Below, in pieces: positions 32,196 to 40,342 of a DNA stretch of 51,444 nucleotides (position 1 is its first letter; the number at the start of each line of letters is the position of its first letter). Both the position numbers and the translations under genes were made by a program. Source of the stretch: a virus; IMG/VR virus record IMGVR_UViG_3300023117_001798, positions 1 to 51,444 of that record. One strand, given 5' to 3'. The notes beneath the pieces were generated by a model. That model had not been told where the DNA came from. It worked only from the letters and a program-made list of their open reading frames with translations, and made no database searches.

Positions 32196-33203
32196 ATGGA
32201 TCTAAAGGATCTCCTGTCTTCAAAGAAAATTCTGGTAGTTGGTGATGTTATATTAGACCATTACATCTATGGTAAGGTTTATCGGGTTTCTCCGGAAGCA
32301 CCAGTACCTGTAGTACTAAAATCAAATTCAGCATATTGTTTAGGTGGATCAGCAAATGTCGCCCAAAATGTTTCTTCTTTCGGGTCTGAATGCTGGCTTC
32401 TTGGTGTTTATGGCAGTGACCAGGGATCTGTAGAGATTGACAATCTTCTAGGGGAGAAGAACATACACTCACTTATGATAACTGATAGCTCTAGACCAAC
32501 TGTAGAAAAAACCAGAGTTATTGGGAATAGCCACCAGATTGTTAGAATAGATTCTGAGACAAGTGATCCATTGGCATCTGATATCCAGGAGGAGGTATTG
32601 GAATCCTTTAAAAACATTATACACCAGATGGATGGTGTTATTATACAAGACTACGGAAAGGGAATGCTTAGTGATGAGCTTATAAGTAAGATAACTGATA
32701 TCTGCACCGATCTGGAAATCCCTACTCTGACTGATCCTAAGGATAGAGATTTTTCCAAATATATTGGATCTACCTGGATAAAACCAAATCTTAGTGAGTT
32801 TAAGTCATCCCTTGATATTCCACAGCCTGAAGCAATTGACTTAAAACGTACCACGAAACTTATGGATTCTTTGATGGACTCTTTTGGTTTTAGAGGAGTT
32901 TTGCTTACCCTTTCCGAAGATGGTATGATGTTAAAGACGAATTCAGATTTCGAACAGGTCGATGGAATCCAAATAGAGGTAACTGATGTTTCTGGAGCGG
33001 GTGATACAGTTAGTGCTGTTTTCATGCTTCTGCTAACAAATAACGTCTCTTATCTCGATTGCTTGAGAATATCAAATCTTGCTGGTTCCCTGGTTTGCCA
33101 AGTATCCGGAGCAGTACCTGTAGATTCCAATAGCCTTTATATGACACTTCTTAAAAATTCTTGGGTTATCACAAGCCGTTCTGGAGAGCCTATTTTGATT
33201 TAG
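32196..33203 (+). CDS. hldA: D-glycero-D-manno-heptose-7-phosphate kinase (HldA / HldE kinase-domain type)
   Basis: A 335-residue PfkB-family kinase with the specific HldE/HldA signatures: ILVVGDVILDHYIYGKVYRVSPEAPVPVV (12-40), GGSANVAQNVSSFG (50-63), RPTVEKTRVIGNSHQIVRID (100-119), QDYGKGML (151-158), and the catalytic DVSGAGDT (264-271, base D270). The C-terminal nucleotidyltransferase domain of bifunctional HldE is absent. The enzyme phosphorylates heptose-7-phosphate toward ADP-heptose. In a phage this would secure donor for the heptosyltransferase at 5301-6482 (inference). It starts 10 nt after the second portal gene, so it may be made with late genes. Confidence 0.9.
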   Translation: MDLKDLLSSKKILVVGDVILDHYIYGKVYRVSPEAPVPVVLKSNSAYCLGGSANVAQNVSSFGSECWLLGVYGSDQGSVEIDNLLGEKNIHSLMITDSSRPTVEKTRVIGNSHQIVRIDSETSDPLASDIQEEVLESFKNIIHQMDGVIIQDYGKGMLSDELISKITDICTDLEIPTLTDPKDRDFSKYIGSTWIKPNLSEFKSSLDIPQPEAIDLKRTTKLMDSLMDSFGFRGVLLTLSEDGMMLKTNSDFEQVDGIQIEVTDVSGAGDTVSAVFMLLLTNNVSYLDCLRISNLAGSLVCQVSGAVPVDSNSLYMTLLKNSWVITSRSGEPILI

Positions 33204-33231
33204 ATCATTTTTTTAGTACGTTTTGGTTTCT

Positions 33232-33239
33232 TAGATTTG
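33232..33239 (+). promoter_or_regulatory. Candidate early/middle promoter (-7 box TAGATTTG)
   Basis: TAGATTTG matches TAnnTTTG, 25 nt before the ligase ATG in a 53-nt gap. A TTTTGG just upstream is too close to be the -33 element, so this rests on the -7 box and position. Confidence 0.4.
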
Positions 33240-33256
33240 TATTATAATAAAAGCAT

Positions 33257-34603
33257 ATGAAGAAGGAACTGGAGATATTTATGGAGATAGAAAGCCTTTC
33301 TGGTAATGGATCTCAGAAGGTAAAGCAAACACTCATTTCAGAGAATTTGTCTAATGAAATGGAATACCTTTTGGATGTTTGTTTCAATCCATTTATTACA
33401 ACAAAGCTCCACAAGCTGAATCTTAATACACATACTCCTGGAAGAAAATACCAGAGAGACCCTGAGGAGTTTTGGAACACATTTAAAACCTTGGTGGAAG
33501 AGCTTAAAGCTGCACCTGCTGCAAATGATTCCCTTAGACAAAGGGCTGAGGATCTTCTTGAACACACTTTTGATCCCGACAGCGATGTTGATCTGGGTAT
33601 AAGGAAGATGCTCATGAAAGTCCTAACTAAAAGGATGAATATCGGACTAGGTGCTAAGTTGATCAATAAAGCAGTTGGGTCTGAGATTATCCCGGATCCG
33701 TCTTTAATGCTTGCAACTGACAAGCAGGAGGAGATTGAAACCTGGGACAAAATCTATTGTGAAGAGAAGTATGACGGTGTTAGGGTTATAGCTATGATGA
33801 ATCCTGACAGGTCATTCTCTTTTTATACACGTGCATTCAATGAGCTAGACTCTTCCAAATTAAGCAAGATTGCGAAGGACCTTTCCACAATCTCAGATAA
33901 GGCTGGTCACACTAATGTATTTTATGATGGTGAGCTAACAGATTTCGATAGAAAGTCAGTTTCTGGAAAGGTAACTCAGATTTTAAAAGGAACAGCCCCT
34001 GATAATATAGATGACAATTTCCTTTTTAATGTGTTTGACTTGGAGGACAATGCAACACTTGAAAAAGGCAAGGGCTCTGTACTGTATACAGAGAGAAGAA
34101 GGTCTCTTGCAGAGACGTTGAACTTTCTACCTGAGGATTCCAACATTAGGCTCGGTCAGATGTGGGAGGTAGATTCTATGGAGGATACCCTGATAATCTA
34201 TAAGGATATCGTTTCTAAAGGTGGTGAGGGGGTTATTTGCAAGAATGATCATTTATATGAGTGCAAAAGAAGCAAAAGCTGGATTAAGCTTAAAGAAGTA
34301 AATGATTGCGACTTAGTGGTAGTTGGATGGTATCCAGGAGAGGGTAAAAGAGAGGGATTCATAGGAGGACTTATTTGTACTGACCAATCAAAAACACTAA
34401 ACGTAAAAATTGGTGCAGGATTTACAGATCTCGATCTTGAGACATTGAGCCAAAACCCAGATGATTTGATCGGTAGAATTGCTGCTGTTCAATACAATGT
34501 GCCTATTACGGATAAGCATCAAAATCGAAGCTTATTCCTGCCAAGATTTATTGAGATTAGGACTGATAAGATGTTCCCCGACGACCTCTCTAACTTGTTC
34601 TAA
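33257..34603 (+). CDS. 30: ATP-dependent DNA ligase (gp30-type)
   Basis: A 448-residue ligase. An N-terminal helical domain (1-150) precedes nucleotidyltransferase motif I CEEKYDGVR with the AMP-accepting K171. Other motifs are FYTRAFNEL, FYDGELTDFD (motif III), FNVFDLE (IIIa), KGGEGVICKN (IV) and SWIKLKEV (V). The C-terminal OB domain contains VVVGWYPGEGKREGFIGGLIC. It seals nicks in replication and recombination. T4 gp30 is 487 aa. The next gene follows after a terminator. Confidence 0.95.
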   Translation: MKKELEIFMEIESLSGNGSQKVKQTLISENLSNEMEYLLDVCFNPFITTKLHKLNLNTHTPGRKYQRDPEEFWNTFKTLVEELKAAPAANDSLRQRAEDLLEHTFDPDSDVDLGIRKMLMKVLTKRMNIGLGAKLINKAVGSEIIPDPSLMLATDKQEEIETWDKIYCEEKYDGVRVIAMMNPDRSFSFYTRAFNELDSSKLSKIAKDLSTISDKAGHTNVFYDGELTDFDRKSVSGKVTQILKGTAPDNIDDNFLFNVFDLEDNATLEKGKGSVLYTERRRSLAETLNFLPEDSNIRLGQMWEVDSMEDTLIIYKDIVSKGGEGVICKNDHLYECKRSKSWIKLKEVNDCDLVVVGWYPGEGKREGFIGGLICTDQSKTLNVKIGAGFTDLDLETLSQNPDDLIGRIAAVQYNVPITDKHQNRSLFLPRFIEIRTDKMFPDDLSNLF

Positions 34604-34617
34604 ATGGGAAACTTAAG

Positions 34618-34652
34618 GCTCTTTTTTCTGTACAAGAATAAAGAGCTTTTTT
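34618..34652 (+). terminator. Rho-independent terminator abutting the clamp-loader start
   Basis: GCTCTTT and AAAGAGC pair around an inner TTCT/AGAA stem, followed by TTTTTT. The T-run ends exactly at the ATG (34653) of the clamp-loader gene, so read-through is needed for that gene unless a promoter lies inside. It may attenuate rather than fully stop transcription. Confidence 0.65.
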
Positions 34653-35600
34653 ATGATAGACCAACTCCTCACAGAGAAGTTAAGACCCAAACAAATCAAG
34701 CATATGATCCTTCCAGACAGGATCAGAAAATTGTTCGATGAAAAGGGACTTAACCATAATGTTTTATTAGCAGGATCTCCTGGGTGTGGAAAGACAACTT
34801 TAGCAAAGATTCTTTCCAACGATCTCCCACACATTTTTATAAATGTATCTGACGAGAGCTCTGTTGATACCATCAGGACCAAGATAAATGAATTCTGTTC
34901 CACCATGAGTATCATGGATGGGAAGTCATCTAAAAAAGTGGTTGTACTGGATGAGTTTGATGGTGCTTCTGATCAATTCTATAAGGCATTAAGGGGAACA
35001 ATCGAAAAGTTTGCTTCCAATACTAGGTTTATTGCAACCTGTAATTGGCTGAATAAAGTACCAGAAGCTATTCAAAGTAGGTTTGAGGTTATCAATTTCG
35101 ATCCGATAAACCAAGCAGAGGAGGAGTTTTTACGAAATGAATGGAGAAGTAGGATCAAGCTAATTCTTGGGAAGTTGAGCATCTCTATTGACGATGCATC
35201 TCTTGATGAGTTTGAGAAGGAGTACTTCCCAGATCTTAGATCTTCCCTAAACCGAATCCAATCCTGGGTTATCGAAGGAGTTCAAACAATTGATATTTCT
35301 AGGGTAAGGGATTCTGGCTGGTCGTATGATGATCTCTACAATATGATCTTTTCTTCTAAGGATCCGATTGGTAATTACCAGGTGATAGTTGGTCAATATT
35401 CATCTAAGGTCGATGATGTTATGGCTGCTTTAGGTGAGGAGTTTATACAATGGATCATGAAGAATAAATCTACGTACGCTAAGATTATTCCAGCAGTAGT
35501 AGTTGAGGTTGCTCATCACCAGGCACAGAGACAACTGGTTATTGATCCAGTAGTGAGTTTGTTGTCTCTGATTTTTAAGATACAAAAACTAGTAGACTAA
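34653..35600 (+). CDS. 44: Sliding clamp loader large subunit (gp44)
   Basis: A 315-residue AAA+ ATPase, nearly the length of T4 gp44 (319 aa). Walker A is GSPGCGKTT (41-49), Walker B VVLDEFDG (97-104), sensor 1 FIATCN (126-131), and the arginine finger is in the SRF motif (142-144). With gp62 it loads the gp45 clamp, needed for processive replication and, in T4, for late transcription with gp55. The start codon directly follows a terminator stem. Stop and next start overlap (TAATG). Confidence 0.95.
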   Translation: MIDQLLTEKLRPKQIKHMILPDRIRKLFDEKGLNHNVLLAGSPGCGKTTLAKILSNDLPHIFINVSDESSVDTIRTKINEFCSTMSIMDGKSSKKVVVLDEFDGASDQFYKALRGTIEKFASNTRFIATCNWLNKVPEAIQSRFEVINFDPINQAEEEFLRNEWRSRIKLILGKLSISIDDASLDEFEKEYFPDLRSSLNRIQSWVIEGVQTIDISRVRDSGWSYDDLYNMIFSSKDPIGNYQVIVGQYSSKVDDVMAALGEEFIQWIMKNKSTYAKIIPAVVVEVAHHQAQRQLVIDPVVSLLSLIFKIQKLVD

Positions 35601-35890
35601 TGGATTTATTACCTGAAGAAATAAGAAAGAACACTTACCTCTACAAATTTTATAAAAGAGGTGAAAGAGCAATGATGTATGAACAAATAGAGCCAAGCAC
35701 TGGACAAACAGTAGGGTTTGAGATATTTAAGAGAAAGATAGACAAACCAAAGGTAGTATTTGGTATCCAATTGAATGAGAGAGAAATCTTTCCAGGAAAC
35801 GAGGATTTTGGTAAATGGGCATGGTCCATTACTGATGAGGTGAGAGCTTTAGAAAGATTTAACCTAATTGAGGGTCAAACCGATGAATAA
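35600..35890 (+). CDS. Hypothetical protein, 96 aa
   Basis: A charged soluble protein with YKFYKRGERAMMYEQIEP, FEIFKRKIDKP and a C-terminal SITDEVRALERFNL. No motif recognised. It is sandwiched between gp44 and a membrane protein by overlapping start and stop codons, so it is co-expressed with replication genes. A replication accessory role is possible, from context only. Confidence 0.7.
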   Translation: MDLLPEEIRKNTYLYKFYKRGERAMMYEQIEPSTGQTVGFEIFKRKIDKPKVVFGIQLNEREIFPGNEDFGKWAWSITDEVRALERFNLIEGQTDE

Positions 35891-36227
35891 GCAGGGATTA
35901 GTATTTTTCTTAATTATAGCCCTTGCCCAATCTGGTGCATGGTTTCAGCAGTTCTCCCAAGTGAGATGGGAATGGTTTAAAAACAACACCTGGTTTAATA
36001 TTGGTATCCTTGGAATTCTCCTTTCTATACTTTTTGTGTATGGTGCAAGAATCGGGTACACTGCCTGGGAAAGTGTTTGGAAAGTTCGATTGATACAATT
36101 TTCAATTGGAGCATTTGTCGTATCCTTTTGGAGTTGGATAATTTTAGGAGAGGGGGTCAACTTGAAAACCTTTGTTTGTTTGCTACTAGCATTAATGATT
36201 ATCCTTATTCAGGTTTTTTGGAAATAG
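35883..36227 (+). CDS. Small multispanning membrane protein, DMT-like
   Basis: A 114-residue protein with four probable membrane segments: residues 4-20 (QGLVFFLIIALAQSGAW), 37-58 (WFNIGILGILLSILFVYGA), 70-90 (VRLIQFSIGAFVVSFWSW) and 93-113. The last, with GEGVNLKTFVCLLLALMIILIQVFW, resembles the closing helices of small drug/metabolite transporter family proteins. The start is the ATG at 35883, overlapping the previous stop. Its role in a replication operon is unclear. Confidence 0.7.
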   Translation: MNKQGLVFFLIIALAQSGAWFQQFSQVRWEWFKNNTWFNIGILGILLSILFVYGARIGYTAWESVWKVRLIQFSIGAFVVSFWSWIILGEGVNLKTFVCLLLALMIILIQVFWK

Positions 36228-36230
36228 CAT

Positions 36231-36752
36231 ATGAAAAGGCTTATTATAGTAGGTAAAGGGGGTTCAGGTAAAGATCATCTTAGGAAAAAACTAGAAGACA
36301 GAGGATTTAAATATTGTGTATCCCACACAAGCAGGCCACCGCGCCACGGAGAAATTGACGGGAAGGATTATCACTTTATATCCCTGGATACTGCAATCCA
36401 TGAATTTATTGAAACCAATAGATTCTATGAGCATGTTATTTTCAATGGCTGGGTTTACGGTACTTCTCTTGACGAATTTAACTCGAGTAATCTTTTTATT
36501 ATGACACCCTCTGGTTTGTCTTCTATGAAACCCAGAGATAGGGAAGAGTCTTTTGTGGTTTATTTGGATATAGCCGAGGATGTAAGAAGGTCTCGATTAT
36601 CTAAAAGAAACGATGCTGATAAGCTTGAAAGAAGGCTTCAAGCAGACTATGATGACTTTAGGAACTTTTTTGATTATGACGAGAGAATTACTGATCCTTT
36701 ATTTGACAGTGTAGGTGATTGGGGAAATTTAAAATTTTATAGCAATGATTAA
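36231..36752 (+). CDS. gmk: Guanylate kinase-like nucleotide kinase
   Basis: A 173-residue P-loop kinase. The P-loop is GKGGSGKDHL (8-17), the GMP-binding region is SHTSRPPRHGEIDGKDYHFIS (30-50), and a lid-type Arg region RRSRLSKRNDADKLERRLQAD follows near 122-142. Guanylate kinase makes GDP/dGDP for nucleotide supply. The gene is somewhat shorter than bacterial Gmk (about 205 aa). It overlaps the RNase H gene by 8 nt. Confidence 0.85.
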   Translation: MKRLIIVGKGGSGKDHLRKKLEDRGFKYCVSHTSRPPRHGEIDGKDYHFISLDTAIHEFIETNRFYEHVIFNGWVYGTSLDEFNSSNLFIMTPSGLSSMKPRDREESFVVYLDIAEDVRRSRLSKRNDADKLERRLQADYDDFRNFFDYDERITDPLFDSVGDWGNLKFYSND

Positions 36753-37881
36753 CGTACTTATTGACGGAAACTACATATTTCATAAAACATTTGGTGTTTT
36801 TGGCGGATATGGGAATAAAAACCCTGGCGATATCTTAGGAACCCAAAATGAGCAGTCAATGTTTATTAGAAAAATATCGACTGACCTAACATCATCCCTC
36901 AGATCTATTCCTATTGGTGGAAAGCTAGTTTTTACTGTTGACAGTAGAAGTTGGAGAAAGGATGTTGAAATTGAAGGTGGAGGTTATAAATCCAACAGGG
37001 TGAAGGATGAGGAAGTTGATTGGAGTGTTTTCTTTAACCTCCTTACTTCTTACGGGGAACACCTTGAAAAAATGGGATTTATATTTTCCAAAGTAAATGG
37101 AGCTGAAGGTGATGATTTGCTTTATTTCTGGGCTGATTACCTAAATACCAAGGGTGAAAATTGTATCATCATTTCGGGGGATAAGGATTTACATCAGCTG
37201 GCTAGATGGAAAAAAGATAATTGGACCATAGTTTGGAACGCAAATTCTAAAAACAATATTCTCTCTGTGCCCGAAGGCTGGGAGGATAACTGGCTTAATA
37301 AAAACACAGAGGCAAGTGTATTTGATATGGGCAGTGTAATGGACCCAGATAAAGATAAGCTTAAGGAATTTATTAAGAAGGTTGAAGTAAATGAAATTAA
37401 TCCTAGAGATTTCATTTTCATTAAAATGCTTGTTGGTGATAAGGGAGATGCTGTCCCAGGTATATGGGAGGTACAAGCAGGATCAAAAACCCAAAGAGTT
37501 ACTCCCAAGAAAGCTGAGACTGTTATGGAATCCTTGCAATCAACACAATGGGCTAAACTTCCCTTTGCTGAACTTATTGAAGACGACCAATTCCTGGAGT
37601 GGACTGCAGGCTATTGTATTAGACTTCTCAAGGATATAGACAGCAAGGATAATCGGGAAAAAGCTGCTGAGAATCTAAAAAGAAATTATAAACTCATGTG
37701 GTTGGACAAGACCGTAATCCCACAGGAGGTAATTCAAGGAACCGTAGAGGAATTAAAAAGGGGAATATCCTTGCCTAAAAAATCTATTACCCTCGATAGG
37801 GTGAAGATTCTTGAGGGAACAAGCTGGATAAGCTCACAAAATGCTCCTAGTCAATTTGACCCCTTTAAAAACTTTGGATAA
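36745..37881 (+). CDS. rnh: 5'-3' exonuclease / RNase H of FEN-1 type (T4 Rnh-like)
   Basis: A 378-residue protein. Metal-binding motifs are INVLIDGNYIFHKTF (N-terminal Asp), LVFTVDSRSWRKDVE, NGAEGDDLLYFWADY, IISGDKDLHQLARW, and the helical VGDKGDAVPGIWEV clamp and DNA-binding region. It removes RNA primers and flaps from Okazaki fragments before ligation. T4 Rnh has 305 aa, and the extra length lies mainly between 170 and 220. It ends in a TAATG overlap with the gp62-like gene, clustering lagging-strand functions with ligase. Confidence 0.92.
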   Translation: MINVLIDGNYIFHKTFGVFGGYGNKNPGDILGTQNEQSMFIRKISTDLTSSLRSIPIGGKLVFTVDSRSWRKDVEIEGGGYKSNRVKDEEVDWSVFFNLLTSYGEHLEKMGFIFSKVNGAEGDDLLYFWADYLNTKGENCIIISGDKDLHQLARWKKDNWTIVWNANSKNNILSVPEGWEDNWLNKNTEASVFDMGSVMDPDKDKLKEFIKKVEVNEINPRDFIFIKMLVGDKGDAVPGIWEVQAGSKTQRVTPKKAETVMESLQSTQWAKLPFAELIEDDQFLEWTAGYCIRLLKDIDSKDNREKAAENLKRNYKLMWLDKTVIPQEVIQGTVEELKRGISLPKKSITLDRVKILEGTSWISSQNAPSQFDPFKNFG

Positions 37882-38306
37882 TGGAATTATTTGATGTAGT
37901 TAAAACAATTTTCAAGAAGGATAAAGACTGGGATAAGGTTTCCAGGAACGATAAGGTTAGAAATTTCTTTATGATTAACCGGATAATGTCCATCCAATTT
38001 CCTATCCAGGCGGATCAGTTCAACCACACAAAGATTTTACCAAGGCCTGTTGTGGATTGGTGGCACGACACGCTGAGCAAGCATTATACCAGAATTCCTG
38101 GTTGGATCTTCACAAAAACCAAAAAATCCAAAAATAAGACAGCCCCAACCTCCGATATTGAGATCGATAAATCTATCGAGGAGTTTGTAGCAAACAAGTA
38201 CGAGGTATCATTAAGAGACCTTTCTGATCTGAAAAGATTCTATCCGGAAAAATACGAGAATTGGATGAGATCTATAGGGGAACAAGTCACTATGATGAAA
38301 AAGTGA
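37881..38306 (+). CDS. 62: Sliding clamp loader small subunit (gp62-like)
   Basis: A 141-residue helical protein following the gp62 plan in T4-like phages: an N-terminal FFMINRIMSIQFPIQADQFN (the F-x-V-N-R-x-L-S-x-F-P-type block), RPVVDWWHDTLSKHYTRIPGWIFTKTKK around the middle, and IEEFVANKYEVSLRDLSDLKRFYPEKYENW near the C-terminus. It would form the clamp loader with gp44. T4 gp62 is 187 aa. In T4 the genes are adjacent, but here four genes lie between them. The call is by pattern and is moderately sure. Confidence 0.7.
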   Translation: MELFDVVKTIFKKDKDWDKVSRNDKVRNFFMINRIMSIQFPIQADQFNHTKILPRPVVDWWHDTLSKHYTRIPGWIFTKTKKSKNKTAPTSDIEIDKSIEEFVANKYEVSLRDLSDLKRFYPEKYENWMRSIGEQVTMMKK

Positions 38307-38312
38307 TTGTGT

Positions 38313-38320
38313 GATATATA
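38313..38320 (+). promoter_or_regulatory. Candidate late promoter GATATATA
   Basis: GTGATATATAAGATG lies 32 nt before the ATG at 38345, in a 38-nt gap. It marks a return to late-type transcription after the replication genes. Confidence 0.65.
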
Positions 38321-38344
38321 AGATGTTCCCTAATTAGATTTTTT

Positions 38345-38884
38345 ATGAGAAAGGATTTCAGGAAATTAATAGAAAAGGTATTGTCTAGTTTAGATTGGGA
38401 TACCATTTTTGAAATACACAAAGTTTTTAAATTCGGAGTTGGTGAGGGTAGCGAAGTAATTCCTGGGCTGAAAAGAAAGATCTATAGCGAGGATCTTACT
38501 AAGAATGATGTTAAAAACGAACTCAAGTCCCTACTTAGATTTGTAATCAATAACGACGTTTCTAAATTTGGATATGGACCGTGGATGATTACCTGGTTTA
38601 ATCAGGATTGGGATATTATTTTCAACAATGAGTCTGAGGATGATTTTGTTGATGACGAGTTGGATGATATCCAATTCGATTCAAGACTAGAGGTTGTTTA
38701 TGCTCCACAGCGTATTTGTCTCACTGTTAATGCCGCTCCTGATGCTAAGGAAGAGATTTCTTCGGAGGAAAGTGTGCTAAACAAAATGCTCAAAAAAGCT
38801 CTTAAGTCCGAAAATTATGAACTTGCTGGAAAAATCCAGGAAATCTTAGATGAAAAGAAATCTAAGGAGAGTTCAGATAAATAG
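38345..38884 (+). CDS. Hypothetical protein with C-terminal UVR-like helical motif
   Basis: A 179-residue protein with an alpha/beta body (KFGVGEGSEVIPGLKRKIYSED, YGPWMITWFNQDWDIIFNN, VYAPQRICLTVNA). The C-terminal helix (LNKMLKKALKSENYELAGKIQEILDEKKS) resembles the UVR motif of UvrB, UvrC and ClpC-type proteins, which mediates protein-protein contacts. No enzymatic motif seen. It has its own late promoter. Function unknown. Confidence 0.65.
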   Translation: MRKDFRKLIEKVLSSLDWDTIFEIHKVFKFGVGEGSEVIPGLKRKIYSEDLTKNDVKNELKSLLRFVINNDVSKFGYGPWMITWFNQDWDIIFNNESEDDFVDDELDDIQFDSRLEVVYAPQRICLTVNAAPDAKEEISSEESVLNKMLKKALKSENYELAGKIQEILDEKKSKESSDK

Positions 38885-38892
38885 TATAAATA
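38885..38892 (+). promoter_or_regulatory. T4-type late box TATAAATA
   Basis: GTATAAATAAATTTATCC contains an exact T4 late consensus TATAAATA overlapping the previous stop region, 17 nt before the TTG start at 38902. It is also an AT-rich inverted repeat, so the match could be chance. Confidence 0.35.
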
Positions 38893-38901
38893 AATTTATC
38901 C

Positions 38902-39384
38902 TTGAGGTACATTAAAACCATAAATGAATTTTTTGACGTTGGTGTTTTTGGGGACACCTACGGATATGGTGGGGCAAATGGTATATTCAAGGTTCAATAT
39001 AAGCCTTATAAGGATCTTTCCGTTTCTGTTGGTCCTGATCCAAATGTAAAGAGGAATGTAAGAGGATCACAATTTCAGGTTGGTGATATTGTTATTGGAC
39101 AGCCTGTAGATTCTGAAAAGAAAGTTGCTGGAATGATCGTTAGAGCTGAAAGAGCCCCTGACAACAAATCCTATAAGTATTTCGTTCAGGTTCACACTAA
39201 AGGAAAGGACACAGAGGAGGTATTAGAGCTTATCCCGGATTCGGTTGAATTCGTTGACAATGGCGATAAAGGGCATAAGGAAATTATCTCTCACTTTAAA
39301 CTGGATACCATGCCGGGTGGGGTTTACAATTCTCCTACTGTTTACAACAACACAAAACTTGGCATCGAGGCTATAGGAAGTTAG
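38902..39384 (+). CDS. Probable internal head protein with capsid-targeting-like N-terminus
   Basis: A 160-residue protein starting with TTG. The N-terminus RYIKTINEFFDVGVFG fits the short amphipathic targeting sequence (K-x-hydrophobic-x-x-F/E-F) of T4-like internal head proteins, which the prohead protease trims. The rest is a small beta-rich domain: FQVGDIVIGQPVDSEKKVAGMIVRAER, YKYFVQVHTKGKDTEEVLELIPDSVEF. It recalls an SH3-like or KOW-like barrel. No enzyme motif. It is probably packaged in the head (inference). Confidence 0.6.
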   Translation: MRYIKTINEFFDVGVFGDTYGYGGANGIFKVQYKPYKDLSVSVGPDPNVKRNVRGSQFQVGDIVIGQPVDSEKKVAGMIVRAERAPDNKSYKYFVQVHTKGKDTEEVLELIPDSVEFVDNGDKGHKEIISHFKLDTMPGGVYNSPTVYNNTKLGIEAIGS

Positions 39385-39418
39385 AAACTTTCACTCTTTT
39401 TACTGCTAAGATGTATTG

Positions 39419-40297
39419 ATGATTCTAAGCAGGAACTTAAACAAAATAGGCTACATTAACAGGGAGATACCTCAATCCCTGGCAGGTGTTTCGCAGTTCC
39501 TATCTTTGATCCTAGATAACCTAAAACTTGATAGTGATAGAGGTATTCCTGTATCGTGCTTTGAGGTTCCTCAGGGATTCCAAGTTTTGGATTTTTCATC
39601 TATTGAAGAAGGGTCTGACGAGTCTTCTAAGGTGTGGGAGATTTTCCAATTTCTTAAAAGTAGTAAGCAAAGAATTTTCTTTTACTTGCCTAATTACTAT
39701 TTCTTAGGTAGCCAAATACCAGAAGTGGTTGAAACTACCAGAGGAATGATTTCATCACTTTGCTCTTTTTTGGAGCAGGTTGGTGTCAGGGAAACCTCGG
39801 TTGTTATTAGAATTGGTAGTGCTTATGGTGCAAGAAAAGCTACCATGGATAGATTTTGTAGCGAGATTAGATCCTTCGATAAAACAACAATTGCAAAGCT
39901 TTCTGTTTGTAATGATGAAAAACCAAGTCTCTTCTCGGTAACAGACCTTTTAAGTGGAGTCTTCTATCAGGTTGGAATACCTATCGCCTTTAGATTTCTA
40001 CCGCATCAGTTTAATAATGGTGGACTTTCGGTTAGGGAGGCTTATTTTCTTGCTGTCTCGACGTGGGATAAAAACCAAGTCCCCGTTTTCTTTCACTCAG
40101 AGTCCGAAGAAGTTGATGAGAACGGTTATTCTCTATCTCCATCTCCCTCTTTGAAGCTAAGACACCGAATACCCACTTTTGGACTTGAGATTGATGTTAT
40201 CTTGGATTCTTCTGACGGTCTTTCCACTTGTGCAAATTACTTAGGGAATTATCTTTCTCTTAAGCCTATGGTAATTAATAAAGTTAGTAAGAAATAA
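39419..40297 (+). CDS. UvdE-like TIM-barrel protein with altered metal ligands
   Basis: A 292-residue protein following the UV-damage endonuclease plan: NKIGYINREIPQSL at the start, SVVIRIGSAYGARKATMDRFCSEI (UvdE VVxHPG-type strand), AKLSVCNDEKPSLFSVTDLL (UvdE LENDD-type strand), GIPIAFRFLPHQFNNGG (UvdE D-x-HH-type strand), VSTWDKNQVPVFFHSESEE (the TW...HxS motif), and a final EIDVILDSSDG. Several residues expected to bind metal are replaced (Arg for His in VIRIG, Val for Glu in SVCND), while FHSES is kept. It may have lost activity or act on another substrate. I chose ATG 39419 just after a TTG. Confidence 0.7.
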   Translation: MILSRNLNKIGYINREIPQSLAGVSQFLSLILDNLKLDSDRGIPVSCFEVPQGFQVLDFSSIEEGSDESSKVWEIFQFLKSSKQRIFFYLPNYYFLGSQIPEVVETTRGMISSLCSFLEQVGVRETSVVIRIGSAYGARKATMDRFCSEIRSFDKTTIAKLSVCNDEKPSLFSVTDLLSGVFYQVGIPIAFRFLPHQFNNGGLSVREAYFLAVSTWDKNQVPVFFHSESEEVDENGYSLSPSPSLKLRHRIPTFGLEIDVILDSSDGLSTCANYLGNYLSLKPMVINKVSKK

Positions 40298-40320
40298 TTT
40301 TTATTAGCGTTTGTTTTCCT

Positions 40321-40328
40321 TAGTTTTG
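40321..40328 (+). promoter_or_regulatory. Candidate early/middle promoter (-7 box TAGTTTTG)
   Basis: TAGTTTTG matches TAnnTTTG and lies 22 nt before the Fpg/Nei-like ATG in a 45-nt gap. No -33 TTG is evident at ideal spacing. Confidence 0.4.
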
Positions 40329-40342
40329 TGTAAAACGAGAAT

